64,000 bases of DNA from Trifolium pratense (Eukaryota > Streptophyta > Magnoliopsida > Fabales > Fabaceae). The notes beneath the pieces were generated by a model, which saw only the letters and a program-made list of their open reading frames with translations, made no database searches and was not told the origin of the DNA. Below are positions 1-12,186 of the stretch, one piece after another (positions within the stretch are counted from its first letter, which is position 1; each line of letters opens with the position of its first letter). The position numbers and the translations under genes are program-made. The stretch lies in contig NC_060060.1 of the NCBI RefSeq assembly GCF_020283565.1, positions 9,672,001 through 9,736,000 on the forward strand, written 5' to 3'.

Positions 1-1201
1 TCAAATACACAATAATTCATGTCAATTAATCAACCTTCATCTATCAATCATCAACAACAAATGAACACCTAGCATTTAATCATATAATTACAACTTATCA
101 CCAACATCAAATCAATTAAATCATCAACTATCATGAAATATTCAACACATCATAAGTGATGGTCTCAATTTAACAAATAACATAATTCAACAACCCCGCA
201 ATGATAACTTTCACATTACGAAATGGTCGTGTGAGAGGTAATCATCATGCGATATCTCTATTAATTAAATTAAGAAGACAACATATCTCCGACTTAGGCC
301 TCATTATTTATTTTTTTAAAAAAAAACCTATCTCATACATTAAAAGACCAAAACCCGAATTCAAATAAATGATTGGAAGATTTTTCATTCTTGAAACAGC
401 TTATACAAGATATAAACAATAATTTAGAATAAAGTCAAATTGAATGTTAACGATTGAATTAACATTTAACATCGATTAGCTAGAATTACCGCCTTATGCA
501 TAAAAACAATGAAGGTTATAATATATCGTCGACTATCATTAAAATTTCAAATAATTTTTAAATAAACTAATCTACCATAGATCAAAACTGAAGATATGTT
601 AGCATGTAGAACTCACTTTTTTTGCAAGTAACATTTGGCATCCCTAGAAGAATGAGACCAAGTCATTTTTTTCACATTATAAAGTCACAAAGATATCAAG
701 CAACGCGCCAACGTAGACTGAGTTTTGAATACTTGCAAGTTGCATATTTGCATATTTGCAACTTGCACCTCGCTTCTCCACTTATTGAATATATATGACC
801 CTACCACTCTATTTATGGATTCATGACCACAAAAGAAGTAGAAGAAGAAAATGAAGGAAAGTGAAAGTGACATTTAACGAACATAACCCACTTGTGGTTA
901 AATCAAACCTTTTCATATCCATGTGTCAAGCCATGCATAAAAGTACCCCAACTTCCTAACACATGCACTATTCATCTCTACATCATTGCCCCCCATTACC
1001 CTTGACAAACCACTATGTTTCTGTCCTCAAATTTAATACTATTAAATATATAAAGGTGATGCAAATTTGTGATCTAAGAATAAATATTAAACTATCTAAA
1101 TTAGGATTTTTGTGTTGAAAAAAATAATTTTGAAATTTTTTAAAAAATAAAATACACGAAATTTAGAAAGAATATTCTTATATTTAGTTTATTAATATTT
1201 A
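1..1201. other. AT-rich intergenic sequence, no gene
   Basis: I see no coding region, RNA gene or bordered element here. The few short open frames have no recognisable motif and are ended by frequent AT-rich stop codons. A short direct repeat of a TTGCATATTTGCAA-like string lies near 745-765. Confidence 0.6.
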
Positions 1202-2418
1202 TCTATATATATAAATCCTAGATAGTTGTGGAATTGCCTATCTAAACCCTAATCCACAAACCAATGAAAACCTTTCATTTAGCCACATCATCCACTTACA
1301 TCCATTTAATGTGAGGTAATAATTGTAATTATTATTATTATTATTTTTGGTTATTACTCATTTTAAATTTTTTTGTTCATTTTATTATTTTGTGTATTTT
1401 ATTGTCTTTTTTTCAAAAAAATTAATGTTTTTGCTAATAATCTTTTGTCCAATCTTTATAAATATAAGGAGTTGGTCGATTGTCAGGACTACTTTCTAAT
1501 GTTAGTAAAAAAAAATAGATAAAATAAATTTTACTAATGGTTGTTATACCCTGTATGATTTTTATCATATTCGATATTTGAGTATGAGTTAAGTTGGTTT
1601 TTGGTAAGAGATAATGAAGTAGTTTATCCAACTCAGAATCCTCCAATGAGATTTATAATATAAATAAAAACTTATGTTTCAACATCGATTGTTTTCCATG
1701 GTCAATTATATGTTATCATTTCCATAGTTATTTTTAAGAATGGGTTAAAGATATTGATAATCAATGTTAATGAAGAAGATACCAAAGTAACTTCAAATGT
1801 GATGTATAAACAAGTTTTTTAAATGTATAAACATCTATATATATATATATATATATATAATTCCTAGATAGTTGTGTAACCACTAATCTAACTCTAATCC
1901 ACGCCAGTCACTTATATCCAATTAAACCACTCAATAATGTCACATCACTTCTACTTACATCATTGTCATCTCTATACACTTTTTCATATGCCTACATTTA
2001 TATACCTATGACTTTTCATTATACACCAACTCAACTAATAATAATAGGTTTTACTAAATTATACGCACTAATTAATCTTTTATACTATATATTGAGTTAT
2101 AATGTCCAATTAAGAATCAAATGCACAGTGTATGAGTACCACAAACCGTTTTCATAGCGACATGACAATTTATGGATTATCAACTTATTTTGGTAGATGC
2201 AATAGGATCCATTGTAATCTTTTCGAAATGTATAAACACATCTTTAATATCTATCTTATATTTACATCACTTTTTTATTATTATTATTATTTTGTTGTTA
2301 TTGATGTTATTATTATAATTTTCATAATACTTATTGTTTCAATTTATACGAATGATTTTTCAACATTACAATATAAAATACCGCATAATACCCGTGCATC
2401 GCACGGGTGTGAGACTAG
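1202..2418 (+). mobile_element. Non-autonomous Helitron, copy 1
   Basis: The 5' end reads TCTATATATATAAATCC after an A at 1201. The 3' end has a 7-bp stem with a 3-nt loop (CCCGTGC-ATC-GCACGGG, 2391-2407), then TGTGAGACTAG, then a T at 2419. TC start, hairpin, CTAG end and insertion between A and T are the defining Helitron features, and there is no terminal inverted repeat or TSD. A second TCTATATA...CCTAGATAGTTGTG start lies inside at about 1834, so the element looks double-headed. No Rep/helicase is encoded, so it would depend on another Helitron for movement. A copy in opposite orientation lies at 5196-6281. Confidence 0.8.
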
Positions 2419-2456
2419 TATGTTTAGAAACATGTTAGAGTTTCTAATATATAAAA

Positions 2457-2794
2457 GACAAAATTACACTACAGGTCCTTTATCTTATTTTTTTGTAACA
2501 CTTTGGTCCTTTATCTTTTTTTTTGTAACAATTTGGTCCTTTATCTTTTTTTTTTGTAACACTTTGGTCCTTATCTTATTTATTTATAAAAAATAAAGGA
2601 CCAAAGTGTTACAAATAAAAAAAGATAAAGGACCAAACTGTTATATAAAAAGGGACTAAAGTGTTACAAATAAAAAAAATAAAGGACTAAAGTCTTACAG
2701 ATAAAAGATAAAGGACCAAAGTGTTACAAAAAAAAGATAAAGGACCAAAGTGTTACAAAAAAACAAGATAAAGGACCTGTAGTGTAATTTTACC
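2457..2794. mobile_element. Mutator-type MITE with internal hairpin repeats
   Basis: The termini are GACAAAATTACACTACAGG and the complement of GGTAAAATTACACTACAGG. They are flanked by an exact 9-bp duplication TATATAAAA (2448-2456 and 2795-2803), the TSD length of Mutator-like elements. The interior is made of repeats of about 30 bp (TTTGGTCCTTTATC plus T-run plus GTAACAC), first in one orientation and then inverted, so nearly the whole element can fold into one hairpin. It has no coding capacity. It lies 38 bp beyond the Helitron end. Confidence 0.8.
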
Positions 2795-3098
2795 TATATA
2801 AAATATAGATATTATCAAAAGAAATATATATAAAAATAGATGAGTTTAACTTTTCGTATAAAATATTAGATGAGTTGATGATTTGTTTGATCTGCCAATA
2901 TTTTTTATCAAAATAAAAAAAACTTTTTTTATGCTAAAATGAAAATATTCATTTTTTTTTGGTTGATAAATATTCATTCATTTAAATTGGTTATCAAATA
3001 CAAAGATAAATTCAACATTACTAAAAAATGAAAAATGATAAATCTGATAATCTCATAATAAACTTATAATATTCAAGTTAATAGTATAAAATAAAATA

Positions 3099-3356
3099 CT
3101 CTTTCCGTCTCAAAATAAATGACTTAGTTGACCATTGTCACGTTTGCCAATGTACAACTTTAATCGTTAATATCTTAAATTATATATTATTAAAAATTTT
3201 AAAAATGATATATTTCGACAATACTCATCGAGACAAATCAAACATCTCATATGCTAATATTTGCATTTATATATTAGTAGAAAAATAAAGTCAAAGTACA
3301 TCATATGAATAGTACACAAAGTCAAAAATAGAACCTTTATTTTGAGACGGACGGAG
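3099..3356. mobile_element. Stowaway-like MITE (TA target)
   Basis: Inverted ends CTCTTTCCGTCTCAAAATAA and the complement of CTCCGTCCGTCTCAAAATAA are flanked by TA on both sides. The 258-bp length, TA duplication and CTCC(C)TCCGT-type terminus fit the Stowaway (Tc1/mariner-derived) MITEs of plants. No open frame is present. Confidence 0.85.
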
Positions 3357-4070
3357 TACTTATTTCTATAAATAATGTGACAAAATTAAACTAACATGAA
3401 TATTCATGCCTCTAGGACTATATTATTGATGATCTAGTAATTAATTGAATCAATGATCAAAGATGATACGACTAGGGATGTCAACGGGGCAGGGAATGTG
3501 CGGGAAAAGTTTCCCCGTTCCCCGCCCCAAAGTGCATACGTGGGAGATTTTGCCTCTATCCTCGTCCCCACGGGACAATATTTGTCCCCATCCCCATAGA
3601 TCCTTACGGTTCTCGCGGAGATCCACAGATATCAAATATTAACAAAATTTTTATATTATTCAGTCAAATTATGACAGTGGCATGACGTTATTTTTTCTGT
3701 CTTATTTAAAAAAATAAATTTTTTGCATCTTTCTTTTTTAAAACATAAAAACAACACATAATGCATTCATAACCAAAAAACATTGCAAAACTATTTGGCT
3801 ACTATAATAATCATACAAAACCTAACAGCCAAAATATTCCATAGCAAAGTATGCATAATCATACAAAAGTTCATAACCAAAATATCTCAAAACTGTTTGT
3901 AATCGGTAAATATCCAACCAAATTAGATAAATAAAATTAATTCTAGGGTCTAGGACAATGTAGCCACTTTTCTACCGTTGGGAGTTGGAACTTGGAAAAC
4001 GCAAATACGCAATGAATGCTTGAAATTAGCGAACAATCAGTGAAGAAAATAATGGATGACTCATCAAGTT

Positions 4071-4700
4071 TAAGGATGGCAATGGGAAGGGTATCGGTAG
4101 TACTATAATACCCATCCCCATATCCGCGGATTGAAAAAATACCCGTACCCATCCCCATACTCGCGTGTGTAACAATTTTTGCCCCCGTCCCCATACTCTA
4201 TGGGTACCTAGGTACCCATACCCGTACTCGTTACCCGCATTTTTACTAAAAATAAATTGATCAATTATAAAATATCATATAATTTTAATAGAATTTAAAA
4301 AATTTCAAAGATTTTAATATTGACTAATGAAAATTATAAACAAAATTATTACTAACCTTATGTTAAAGTTCATATTTATGTTAAATATTCACATTATTTT
4401 TATATTATGTTATAAATAAATATTTTTATTAAAAATATTTAATAGTTTAGTAGAGTTGTATTGTTTTAAATTGATTAACATATATTATAATATAATAATA
4501 TAAATAAAATAAATAAATATATATTATGCGGGTATGGGGCGGTGTGGGTACTAAGATACCCGTACCCGCACCCATACCCGTTCATTTTTGCGGGTAATTA
4601 CCCATACTCGTGCTCGTACCCAAAATGCGGGTTTTTACCCTACCCGTTGTGGGTAATTTTTGCGGGTACCCTCTGGGTATGAGTCAAATTGTCATCCCTA
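4071..4700. mobile_element. hAT-type element nested in another hAT
   Basis: The left end TAAGGATGGCAATGGG and the right end (complement) TAGGGATGACAATTTGAC are flanked by an exact 8-bp duplication ATCAAGTT (4063-4070 and 4701-4708). Subterminal stretches are full of GGGTA/TACCC repeats, typical binding-site-like repeats of hAT MITEs. It is non-coding, 630 bp long, and lies wholly within the element 3473-4993, so it is the younger insertion. Confidence 0.85.
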
Positions 4701-4739
4701 ATCAAGTTACTTTTTTTTTAAAGAAAAAATCAACATTTA

Positions 4740-4744
<5 letters not shown>

Positions 4745-4800
<56 letters not shown>

Positions 4801-4801
4801 T
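4745..4801. repeat. (TAA)n microsatellite
   Basis: About 19 uninterrupted TAA/AAT units inside the outer hAT element. The poly-isoleucine and poly-leucine frames read through it are artefacts. Confidence 0.95.
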
Positions 4802-5195
4802 AGTATATATATGGACGGATTCGGGGAATCCGCAGGGACTCATGCTTCGTCCCCGATCCCCGCCCCGAATTGCCTGCAGGAAGATTTTTACCGTCATCCC
4901 CATTCTCACGGGAGATAAAATCTTTATTTTCGGAGCTCCAAACAAGACAATCCCCACGGGGATCCGCTCCACATGATACAAATTGACAACCTAGATTCGA
5001 CCATTTGAACCAAATAATATCAGAACAAGACAAAAAACATACTGCACAACTTCCAAGAATATAATTCTTTTATGAGAAAATATAAGCTCTCCAATAAACT
5101 ATGTATTCTATTTCATTAAATCAGTACACCCTCTCTTCCAATAAGAACTCTTTCACAAATGCATAAGAATTAAGAAAAGTAGTCTTTGCATTAGA

Positions 5196-5322
5196 CTAGT
5201 CCCACACCCGTGCGATGCACGGGTGTTATGCTGTATTTTATATTATAACGTTGAAAAATCATTCGTATAAATTGAAACAATAAGTATTATGAAAATTATA
5301 ATAATAACATCAACAACAACAA

Positions 5323-5356
<34 letters not shown>

Positions 5357-6104
5357 GTGATGTAAATATAAGATAGTTAAAGATGTGTTTATACATTTCG
5401 AAAATATTACAATGGATCATATCGCATCTATCAACATAAGTTGGTAATCCATAAATTGTCATGCATGCCACTATGAAAACGGTTTGTGGTCATACTCATA
5501 TACTGTGGTTAGATTAGTGGTTGCACAACTATCTAAGAATTATATATATAGATGTTTATACATTTAAAAAACTTATTTATACATCACATTTGAAGTTACT
5601 TTGGTATCTTCTTCATTAACATAGATTAGCAATATTTTAACTCATTCTTCAAAATAACTATGGAAATGACAACATATAATTGACCATGGAAAACAATCGA
5701 TGTTGAAACATAAGTTTTTATTTATATTATAAATCTCATTGAAGGATTCTGAGTTGGATCAACTATTTCATTATCTCTTACCAAAAAACTACTATAATTA
5801 TCGAATTTGACATTTATATTAATTTGAAACTTATTGGAGCAAAGATAAACCAACTTAACTCATACTCAAATATCGAATATGATAAAAATCATACATGGCA
5901 TAACAATCATTAGTAAATTTTATTTTATCTATTTTTTTTACTAACATTAAAAAGTAGTCCTGACAATCGACCAACTCCTTATATTTACAAAGATTAGACA
6001 AAAGATTATTAGCAAAAACATTAACTTTTTTGAAAAAAAAAACAATAAAATACACAAAATAATAAAATGAACAAAAAAATTTAAAATGAATAATAACCCA
6101 AAAC

Positions 6105-6155
<51 letters not shown>

Positions 6156-6281
6156 TACAATTAGTACCCCACATTAAATGGATGAAAGTGGATGATGTGG
6201 CTAAATGAAATGTTTTCATTGGTTTGTGGATTAGGGTTTAGATAAACAATTCCACAACTATCTAGGATTTATATATATAGA
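5196..6281 (-). mobile_element. Non-autonomous Helitron, copy 2 (inverted)
   Basis: Read on the minus strand it starts TCTATATATATAAATCC (from 6281) and ends with the stem CCCGTGC/GCACGGG (5207-5223) followed by CTAG at 5196-5199 and a T. It is colinear with copy 1 at 1202-2418 over most of its length, including the internal second 5' terminus (near 5550) and the AT-rich middle, but shows scattered substitutions and a longer TAA microsatellite (6102-6154). Non-coding. The two copies form an inverted pair about 2.8 kb apart. Confidence 0.8.
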
Positions 6282-6320
6282 CTAGAACTTTGACCCATGC
6301 GGTGCATGAGTCTAATTAGG
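6282..6320 (-). mobile_element. Further Helitron-like 3' end (partial)
   Basis: On the minus strand a CATGC-ACC-GCATG hairpin is followed by GGTCAAAGTTCTAG, that is a hairpin plus CTAG terminus, directly abutting the TC start of the Helitron at 5196-6281. The matching 5' end was not found, so only this terminus is called. Confidence 0.4.
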
Positions 6321-8112
6321 TGTAATATGTAACAATAAAAAATAAAATACAAAAATTCTAAGAGTATTTTCAATAAGAGTAGTATAGGGAATTTCATGAC
6401 TAATTATTCTATATTTGTTTATGTGCTTATTTTATATTTTATATATTTTTTAAATAATTTTTGAACCCCATCGTTTTGTTTACTTATTAAAAAAAAAATG
6501 CTGATAACTAAAGGTTAAAAAATTGATGATAATTAAAGGTTAAAAAAAAAATTAAAGACGTAATCAAGAACATAAACTTAAGTAGACATCCATAAATAAA
6601 TAAAAATTGTGATTAATTTCGCCGTTCAAATTTATTGAAAACAGGTTTAACATATTAGGATTCCTAAATTCTTTCATAATTGAAGCACATGTTTTAGCGG
6701 TTGAAAGGTTTTATTGTAAGTAAGAGATGCAGGTTCGATGACAAATCTGTATATTTTTAATATAAAGCTGCAATAAAAAGAAAGAGAGAATGATGGGAAA
6801 AAAATTTGGTTTAGGGTTAGCTTATGTTAGCAAGCTTATAATATAAGAGATTATCGGTTTTAAATTGTTTAAATTGTGCAATGAAAATTGATGGTGCTTA
6901 ATTGTCGTATGAAATCTTTCCTATGAAAGTTGATGGAGCTTAACACTTTGTGGACATAATTTAAATCACAATTGGTCTGCTAGTGCATATTATATCAATT
7001 GATCATCGGTTAATATTAAATCTGCAATATTAAAAACAAAATAATGAATGTGATTAGTGACATGACTATGGTTGTGTTTGGTTGTATTGCAAAAAAAAAA
7101 ATTGATTTAGTAGAATTGAGTTTTATAATAACTTTTCAAATTACACGTGATAATAACTTTCCAAATCTCACATGATAATTATTCTCTAAATTTAAGACAT
7201 AAAAATATTTTGTGATGAATAATATAGTCAACAATAATTTTGATATGATATACTTTTAAAATTGATGGTGCTTATCAATTATTGCACATAATTTTAATCA
7301 CAATTGATATACTTGCCATAATGGTTGGAAATATTGCCTTGTATTGAAGGGTTGTGGGTTTGAATCCTAGTCAAGACAAAATTGTATTATTTTTTAATAA
7401 AAATTGCAAGATAAAATGGAGGGAAAACAGGGAAAACAAATTAGGGTTTAGAGTTTGCTTGTGTATACAAGCTTATAATATAAAAGATTTGTCAATAATA
7501 TTCATTCTCTTTCCGAAATTATCCTTCAATTATTAAGAGAGACAAATAGTGATATTTTACTTATTTTTATTTTATTTTTTTGGTCTTAGAGGAAGTGGTA
7601 ATCCACTTAAATTAAAACTTACATATAATTGTGAGATCTCGAGTTCGAACCCGAGTCACTATGTCTGGCCTAACAATTTTGGCATTTTTGCCAATTGCGC
7701 TAAGATTTACTGAACTACTTTTATTTATTTAATTAGGGGTATTATATTTTGATAATTTAATTAATATACCTTGAACTTTAAAAATATTCTTATAAATTGG
7801 AAAACAAAATTTTGCAAAAATATCTGTATTAGAATGGTGGGAGTATATACTAGTGTATTAGAATGGTGGGAGTATATACCAGTCCAGTAGTACTATGCAC
7901 ATATAATATTAATTTAATTACAAGTATCATAGAAAAATACTTAATTTTTGTTGTAGCTAGCTTGGTGGCTAGAAAATTACCTTAAAGGTAAATAAGTATA
8001 GTGTTCGAGGTTCGTACTACGGGTCTTGCACATATAATACGATGTTCTTGTCAACTGAACTAAGCTTATGAGAACATAATACTCTTAATTTTTGTTAGAT
8101 GTCAGTATAATA
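6321..8112. other. Intergenic with tRNA-derived repeat fragments
   Basis: No gene recognised. Three short stretches have polymerase III B-box-like strings of the GTTCGA(A/T)NCC type preceded by a weak A-box: about 6690-6760 (GGTTCGATGAC), 7590-7675 (GAGTTCGAACCCGAGTC) and 7955-8045 (TTCGAGGTTCG). They look like decayed SINE pieces rather than functional tRNA genes, because no cloverleaf can be drawn. The motif GATGGTGCTTA recurs several times between 6890 and 7275. Confidence 0.4.
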
Positions 8113-8121
8113 ATTTAATAT

Positions 8122-8517
8122 GAGAAGGGATCCGTCGACTCTAGGAGTAAGTCTCTATTGACTTACTCCGCTTAATAACTTGATATTGACATTATATTTC
8201 TTCAATTCAACCGTTGAATTCAAAGATCTGATTGAGTAGATCAACTCCACAAATTTTTATAAAAATTCAAAAAATGTAGTTATGTATTCAGACTATTGAA
8301 ATTCAACGGTTTTTTTAAAAGTTTGTCGTACGTTCAATTGAAGTTATCAGAAAAAGTATCAAACAATTTTGAATTTCTATAAAAATTTGTGGAGTTGATC
8401 TACTCAATAAGATCTTTTAATTCAACAGTTGGATTGAAGAAATATAATGCCGATATCGAGTTATTAAGCGGAGTAAGTCAATAAAGACTTACTCTTAGAG
8501 TCAACGAAACCCTCCTC
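8122..8517. mobile_element. Mutator-type MITE, 396 bp
   Basis: An exact 9-bp duplication ATTTAATAT flanks the element (8113-8121 and 8518-8526). The ends are GAGAAGGGATCCGT and, on the other strand, GAGGAGGGTTTCGT, and the inverted match continues for more than 100 bp (AGGAGTAAGTCTCTATTGAC, GCGGAGTAAGTCAATA and beyond). Nine-bp TSD plus long TIRs indicate a Mutator-superfamily MITE. It lies about 600 bp upstream of the ROH1-like gene and has no coding capacity. Confidence 0.85.
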
Positions 8518-9120
8518 ATTTAATATAGTAATCATTAAACTTATTTTTTTTTTGCCAACAATTTGTTGTCTAAAATACTCATAGATACTAAACTCTTACT
8601 AGTATTTTATAGTATCTTGTAAAAAAAACTTATTTAATACAATAAAGTAGATAATTCATCTAGAAAGAGAAATCCTCAAAATTAGTGTCTTTTTCTTTTC
8701 TTTTCTTTCTAACCGAGTATCTCTACTCGCTAGTATCTTTTCATATTTCCAACAACCTTATTAAACGCGGTCCTATTATTCCCAATATAATCTCTCTCAG
8801 TTTCCAACTCTCTCTCATTCATCTCTCTCAATTTCTTTCATTTCTTATTCAATCTTCTCACTTTTCAACTCTCTCTTCAATCCATTCCTCAATTTCAACT
8901 TTTCATTTCTCAATTTCACCAATTTCAACTTTCATTTTCTAGGAAATTGTTCTTCAAAATCCATCTGGGTCTTTGAAAATTTTTATTTTTTCTTTCAGTT
9001 TTGTAGTTTTGGCCAATTGGGTCTGTGAAAAATTACATATTTTTTGTTTATCTTCTGATTTTGATAATTGGGTCATTGATCCATTTTTGAGAAAAAAGAA
9101 GTGTGTTATATATGTAAAGA

Positions 9121-10269
9121 ATGTTTAGTTCTATTAAAATGCGTTCTACTTCAGAATTTTCAGGTTCTTCAATTCATAATCCACGTGGCAATCAAGTTCA
9201 ATCTATGGAAAATTCAAGTTTTGAAAAAGAGCTTAATTTGTTTCAAAAACATGTAACTGATAGATTCAATGAACTATCTCATGTTTCAAATGATGAATTG
9301 TTATCACTTTCTTGGGTTAGTAATCTTCTAGATACATTCCTTTGTTGCCAAGAGGAATTCAAGATGATTCTTCATAGCCATCGATCGAGGGTGATTAATC
9401 CGTCTTTGGATCGATTGGTTAATGATTTTAATGAGAGGAGTTTGAAGGCATTGGATGTATGCAATGCTATTAGAGATGGTATTGAAATGGTTAAACAATG
9501 GGAGAAACAATTGGAGATTGTGGTTTGTGCATTGGATCATAAAAGAATCATTAGTGAAGGGCAATTTCGTCGTGCTAAAAAAGCTCTTGTTGATTTAGCA
9601 ATTGGTATGATTGATGATAATAGTAAAGATTCTAATAATGTTTCTTCATTTACATATAGAAATAGATCATTTGGTAGAAACAATGTTAATCGAGGTTCGT
9701 CTCAATTTGGTCATTTTAGATCACTTTCTTGGAGTGTATCAAGGAATTGGTCAGCTACAAAACAACTACAAGCAATAGGGAACAATCTTTGTTTTCCTAA
9801 AAGTAATGATCTTGTTGCTACTAATGGTCTTGCATTGACTATTTATACAATGAGTTCAATTTTGTTGTTTACAATGTGGTCACTTGTGGCTGCAATTCCT
9901 TGTCAAGATAGAGGATTGAATGTCAACTTTACCATTCCGCGGCAGGTAGTGTGGGCCGCACCAGTGATGTCGCTCCACGAGCGGATTTCAGAGGAGTCGA
10001 AGAAGAGAGAGAGGAAGAGTTCTTGTGGACTTTTGAAGGAGATTCAGAAGATTGAGAAGTGTGCTAGGGCGATGAATAATTTGGCTGATTCTTTGCACTT
10101 TCCTTTGAGTGAGGAAAAAGAAAATGAGGTTAGGGTTAAAGTGCAAGATGTGGTGAATGTTTGTGAAGATTTGAAAGATGGGTTGGATCCTTTGGAAAGA
10201 CAAGTTAGGGAAGTGTTTCATAGAATTGTTCGCGGTAGAATGGAAGGGCTTGAATATCTTGGTAGATAG
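9121..10269 (+). CDS. ROH1-like (DUF793) protein
   Basis: A single-exon gene of 382 aa. The N-terminal part (about residues 30-160) is helical, with the [16 protein letters not shown] and [14 protein letters not shown] segments characteristic of the plant ROH1/BYPASS-related family. Next come a basic serine-rich linker ([14 protein letters not shown]), one hydrophobic segment at about residues 238-262 ([20 protein letters not shown]) and a charged helical C-terminus ending [12 protein letters not shown]. Arabidopsis ROH1 was described as an Exo70-interacting protein, and BPS1-type relatives affect root-to-shoot signalling. A role near secretion or the membrane is therefore family knowledge, not visible in the sequence. 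The ATG at 9121 is the first in frame; a second ATG six codons later is an alternative start. The leader upstream is CT-rich (8690-8950), as in many plant 5' UTRs. Confidence 0.85.
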   Translation: MFSSIKMRSTSEFSGSSIHNPRGNQVQSMENSSFEKELNLFQKHVTDRFNELSHVSNDELLSLSWVSNLLDTFLCCQEEFKMILHSHRSRVINPSLDRLVNDFNERSLKALDVCNAIRDGIEMVKQWEKQLEIVVCALDHKRIISEGQFRRAKKALVDLAIGMIDDNSKDSNNVSSFTYRNRSFGRNNVNRGSSQFGHFRSLSWSVSRNWSATKQLQAIGNNLCFPKSNDLVATNGLALTIYTMSSILLFTMWSLVAAIPCQDRGLNVNFTIPRQVVWAAPVMSLHERISEESKKRERKSSCGLLKEIQKIEKCARAMNNLADSLHFPLSEEKENEVRVKVQDVVNVCEDLKDGLDPLERQVREVFHRIVRGRMEGLEYLGR

Positions 10270-11820
10270 TAATTAAAACCTTAACAATTATTTCAGATGA
10301 GATTTGAACTCTGTCTCTTTGATGTTACAAAGTCAAATTCTTACCACCTGAATCAACTTGATAGTGCCATACCAAACAACCACAAGAAGAGGAGTTGGGA
10401 TTGTAAATGTGAGGATTTTTATTTTTTTGTGTCTATTAAGACTTATACATAAAATGTTTAGAGTTTAGATTTTGAATTAGACCTTTGTGGTCTATACTGT
10501 TTGATTTTCTCTTTTGGCTTTTTGCCTTATGATATTGCTTACAGTATAATCAATTTTCCATGGGAATTGTTGCTTGTTAGTTAGAGCTATGCCTAATTTT
10601 GTTCATGATTATGTATCAGATGCATTTTCCTATATGACTTTGATGTTATGGAAGCAAGAATGATTTGTTGAACTAAAGTGTGAAATGAAAAGTACAAATT
10701 TTACAGGGGTCGTGTTGTACACTTGTGAATTATGGGATTACTTGAAAATTTAAGTTTTATTCCGGAGCAAGGAAGGGTACCTAATAAGTTTTAATCCGGA
10801 CGCGAAGTACGTAAAATCTGGCCAATAAATTATTTCATTGAAAAAATAAAGTTATTTTACAATAACAGCCAATTTTAAAAGGTTCATTGTACGTACCCAA
10901 AAAAAAAAGTTCATTTGGTCTGAAGAAATATAAGTAATAAAAGTAAAATTGTACTAGAAACTATATCATAAAGGTGAATAAGTGGAGTGTACGGAGTTCG
11001 AATCCCGATTCATGCACATATAATGCGATGTTTATATCAACTTAGCTAAGCTCACGGGACGTACCTGATCCAAATTTAATCTTACTATAATAGTTAAGAT
11101 TAAATTTTTCCGAATAATTTATCTTTGAACTTGTTATATAATTCGGATACATCAATTATTTAATAATTTTTTTTTATAATATCAATCAGAAGAAGTAACC
11201 TACATTTTTTTAATGAAAATGTTAATAACTTAAACCTGTTACTTGGTTATTGGATTAAATTTGACCTTAAAAGAATGTACCAAAAAAAATAAATTTGACC
11301 TCAAAAACAAAAACAAAAACAAAAGTGAAATGGTTGACCTTGACTTGGTCTAGCACCGCCTTATCCATCGAGAATTTAATTTCCCTGCATAAAGATATGG
11401 TCAAATTATGACTTTCTTATCTGAAAGTCTATGCATCATTTAATAGCTCCAATTCGAATTTGAGTTTTTTGGGTAACATTCAATTGTTTTGGATCATATT
11501 GGTGGTGTTCATGAATTTTAGCAGTAAAATTCAATTATAGTTATCTAGTGGATTATGGGTAAGGTAAGGATGACAATGACATCCGTCACTATTATTAGCT
11601 TCTTTTTTTAAAAATAATTGAAAAATATTCTTATTTAATTAATTTACAATTGAAAAACATAAATATACTATCTTTTTATCTCTTATGATATTAACACTAA
11701 GGGTAAATAGGTTTTTTTTTTTTATTTACAAAAGGGTAAATAGGTTTTATTCCGTGCAAAATATGCAATTTTTGTTTTTATTCCTTGCAAAAAAAAAAAA
11801 TTGGGATTCCCCCTTAATAT
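10270..11820. other. 3' region of the ROH1-like gene and intergenic DNA
   Basis: The first few hundred bases are AT-rich 3' UTR-like sequence. Near 10960-11050 a B-box-like GGAGTTCGAATCCCG with downstream CACATATAATGCGATG matches the repeat near 8000, so it is a dispersed SINE-like piece. At 11697-11770 two copies of GGGTAAATAGGTTTT occur, related to the MITE at 15474. No further gene is seen. Confidence 0.45.
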
Positions 11821-12150
11821 CACTACAAGAGTTTTCAGAATTTGCGACGGCCAAAAACGGACGGAAACGTCAAAAAAGAGGCCGGAAATGAGTTTTTGCG
11901 GCGGCTTTTCAGCCCACGAGAATTAGGGCGTGGAAAACCGTTGCGGCGGTTTTAGTCGACAGAAAGCCGCCAGTAATTAGTGGCGGAAACTTTGCGGCGG
12001 CGTTTTACCGCCGGAAATTCCAAAGAAAAAGTGGCTGGAAATTGAATTTCCGTCGTACCCTGGACGCTGGAACCGGCAGCGTAGGCTCCAAGCCGCTCGA
12101 AAAGAGCAGTCATAGTTTTTTAAAAAAAATCGTTAGCGGCGGACTGAGCC
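11821..12150 (+). mobile_element. Orphan CACTA-type terminus
   Basis: The sequence begins CACTACAAGAGTTTTCAGAA and is followed by repeated GCGGCGG/CCGCC motifs typical of subterminal repeats in CACTA elements. No matching inverted end is found downstream, so this is a truncated or broken element. Its first ten bases equal those of the complete CACTA at 46971, but the subterminal repeats differ, so it belongs to another family. Confidence 0.55.
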
Positions 12151-12186
12151 AGAAATATAGTGAATATTTTTTTAAAAAAAAGCTTA

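Larger units (their letters stand above)
3473..4993. mobile_element. hAT-type non-autonomous element (outer)
   Basis: The ends read TAGGGATGTCAACGGGGC and, on the other strand, TAGGTTGTCAATTTGTATC. The flanks carry an 8-bp duplication with one mismatch (GATACGAC at 3465-3472, GATTCGAC at 4994-5001). TAGGGATG-type ends with an 8-bp TSD match the Ac/Ds side of the hAT superfamily. The GC-rich subterminal regions (repeated CGGGG/CCCCG strings) contrast with the AT-rich middle. A second hAT is inserted at 4071-4700 and a TAA microsatellite lies at about 4745. No transposase is recognised. Confidence 0.8.

Noticed and set aside
2132..2596. Open frame of 154 codons on the plus strand
   Set aside because: It runs through the end of a Helitron and into a repetitive MITE, with no protein-like composition.
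4730..6219. Frames with poly-Ile, poly-Leu or poly-Tyr
   Set aside because: These are translations of TAA microsatellites.
7590..7690. Possible tRNA gene (GAGTTCGAACCCGAGTC)
   Set aside because: Only a B-box is clear; no acceptor stem, anticodon arm or terminator run. A SINE-like remnant is more likely.
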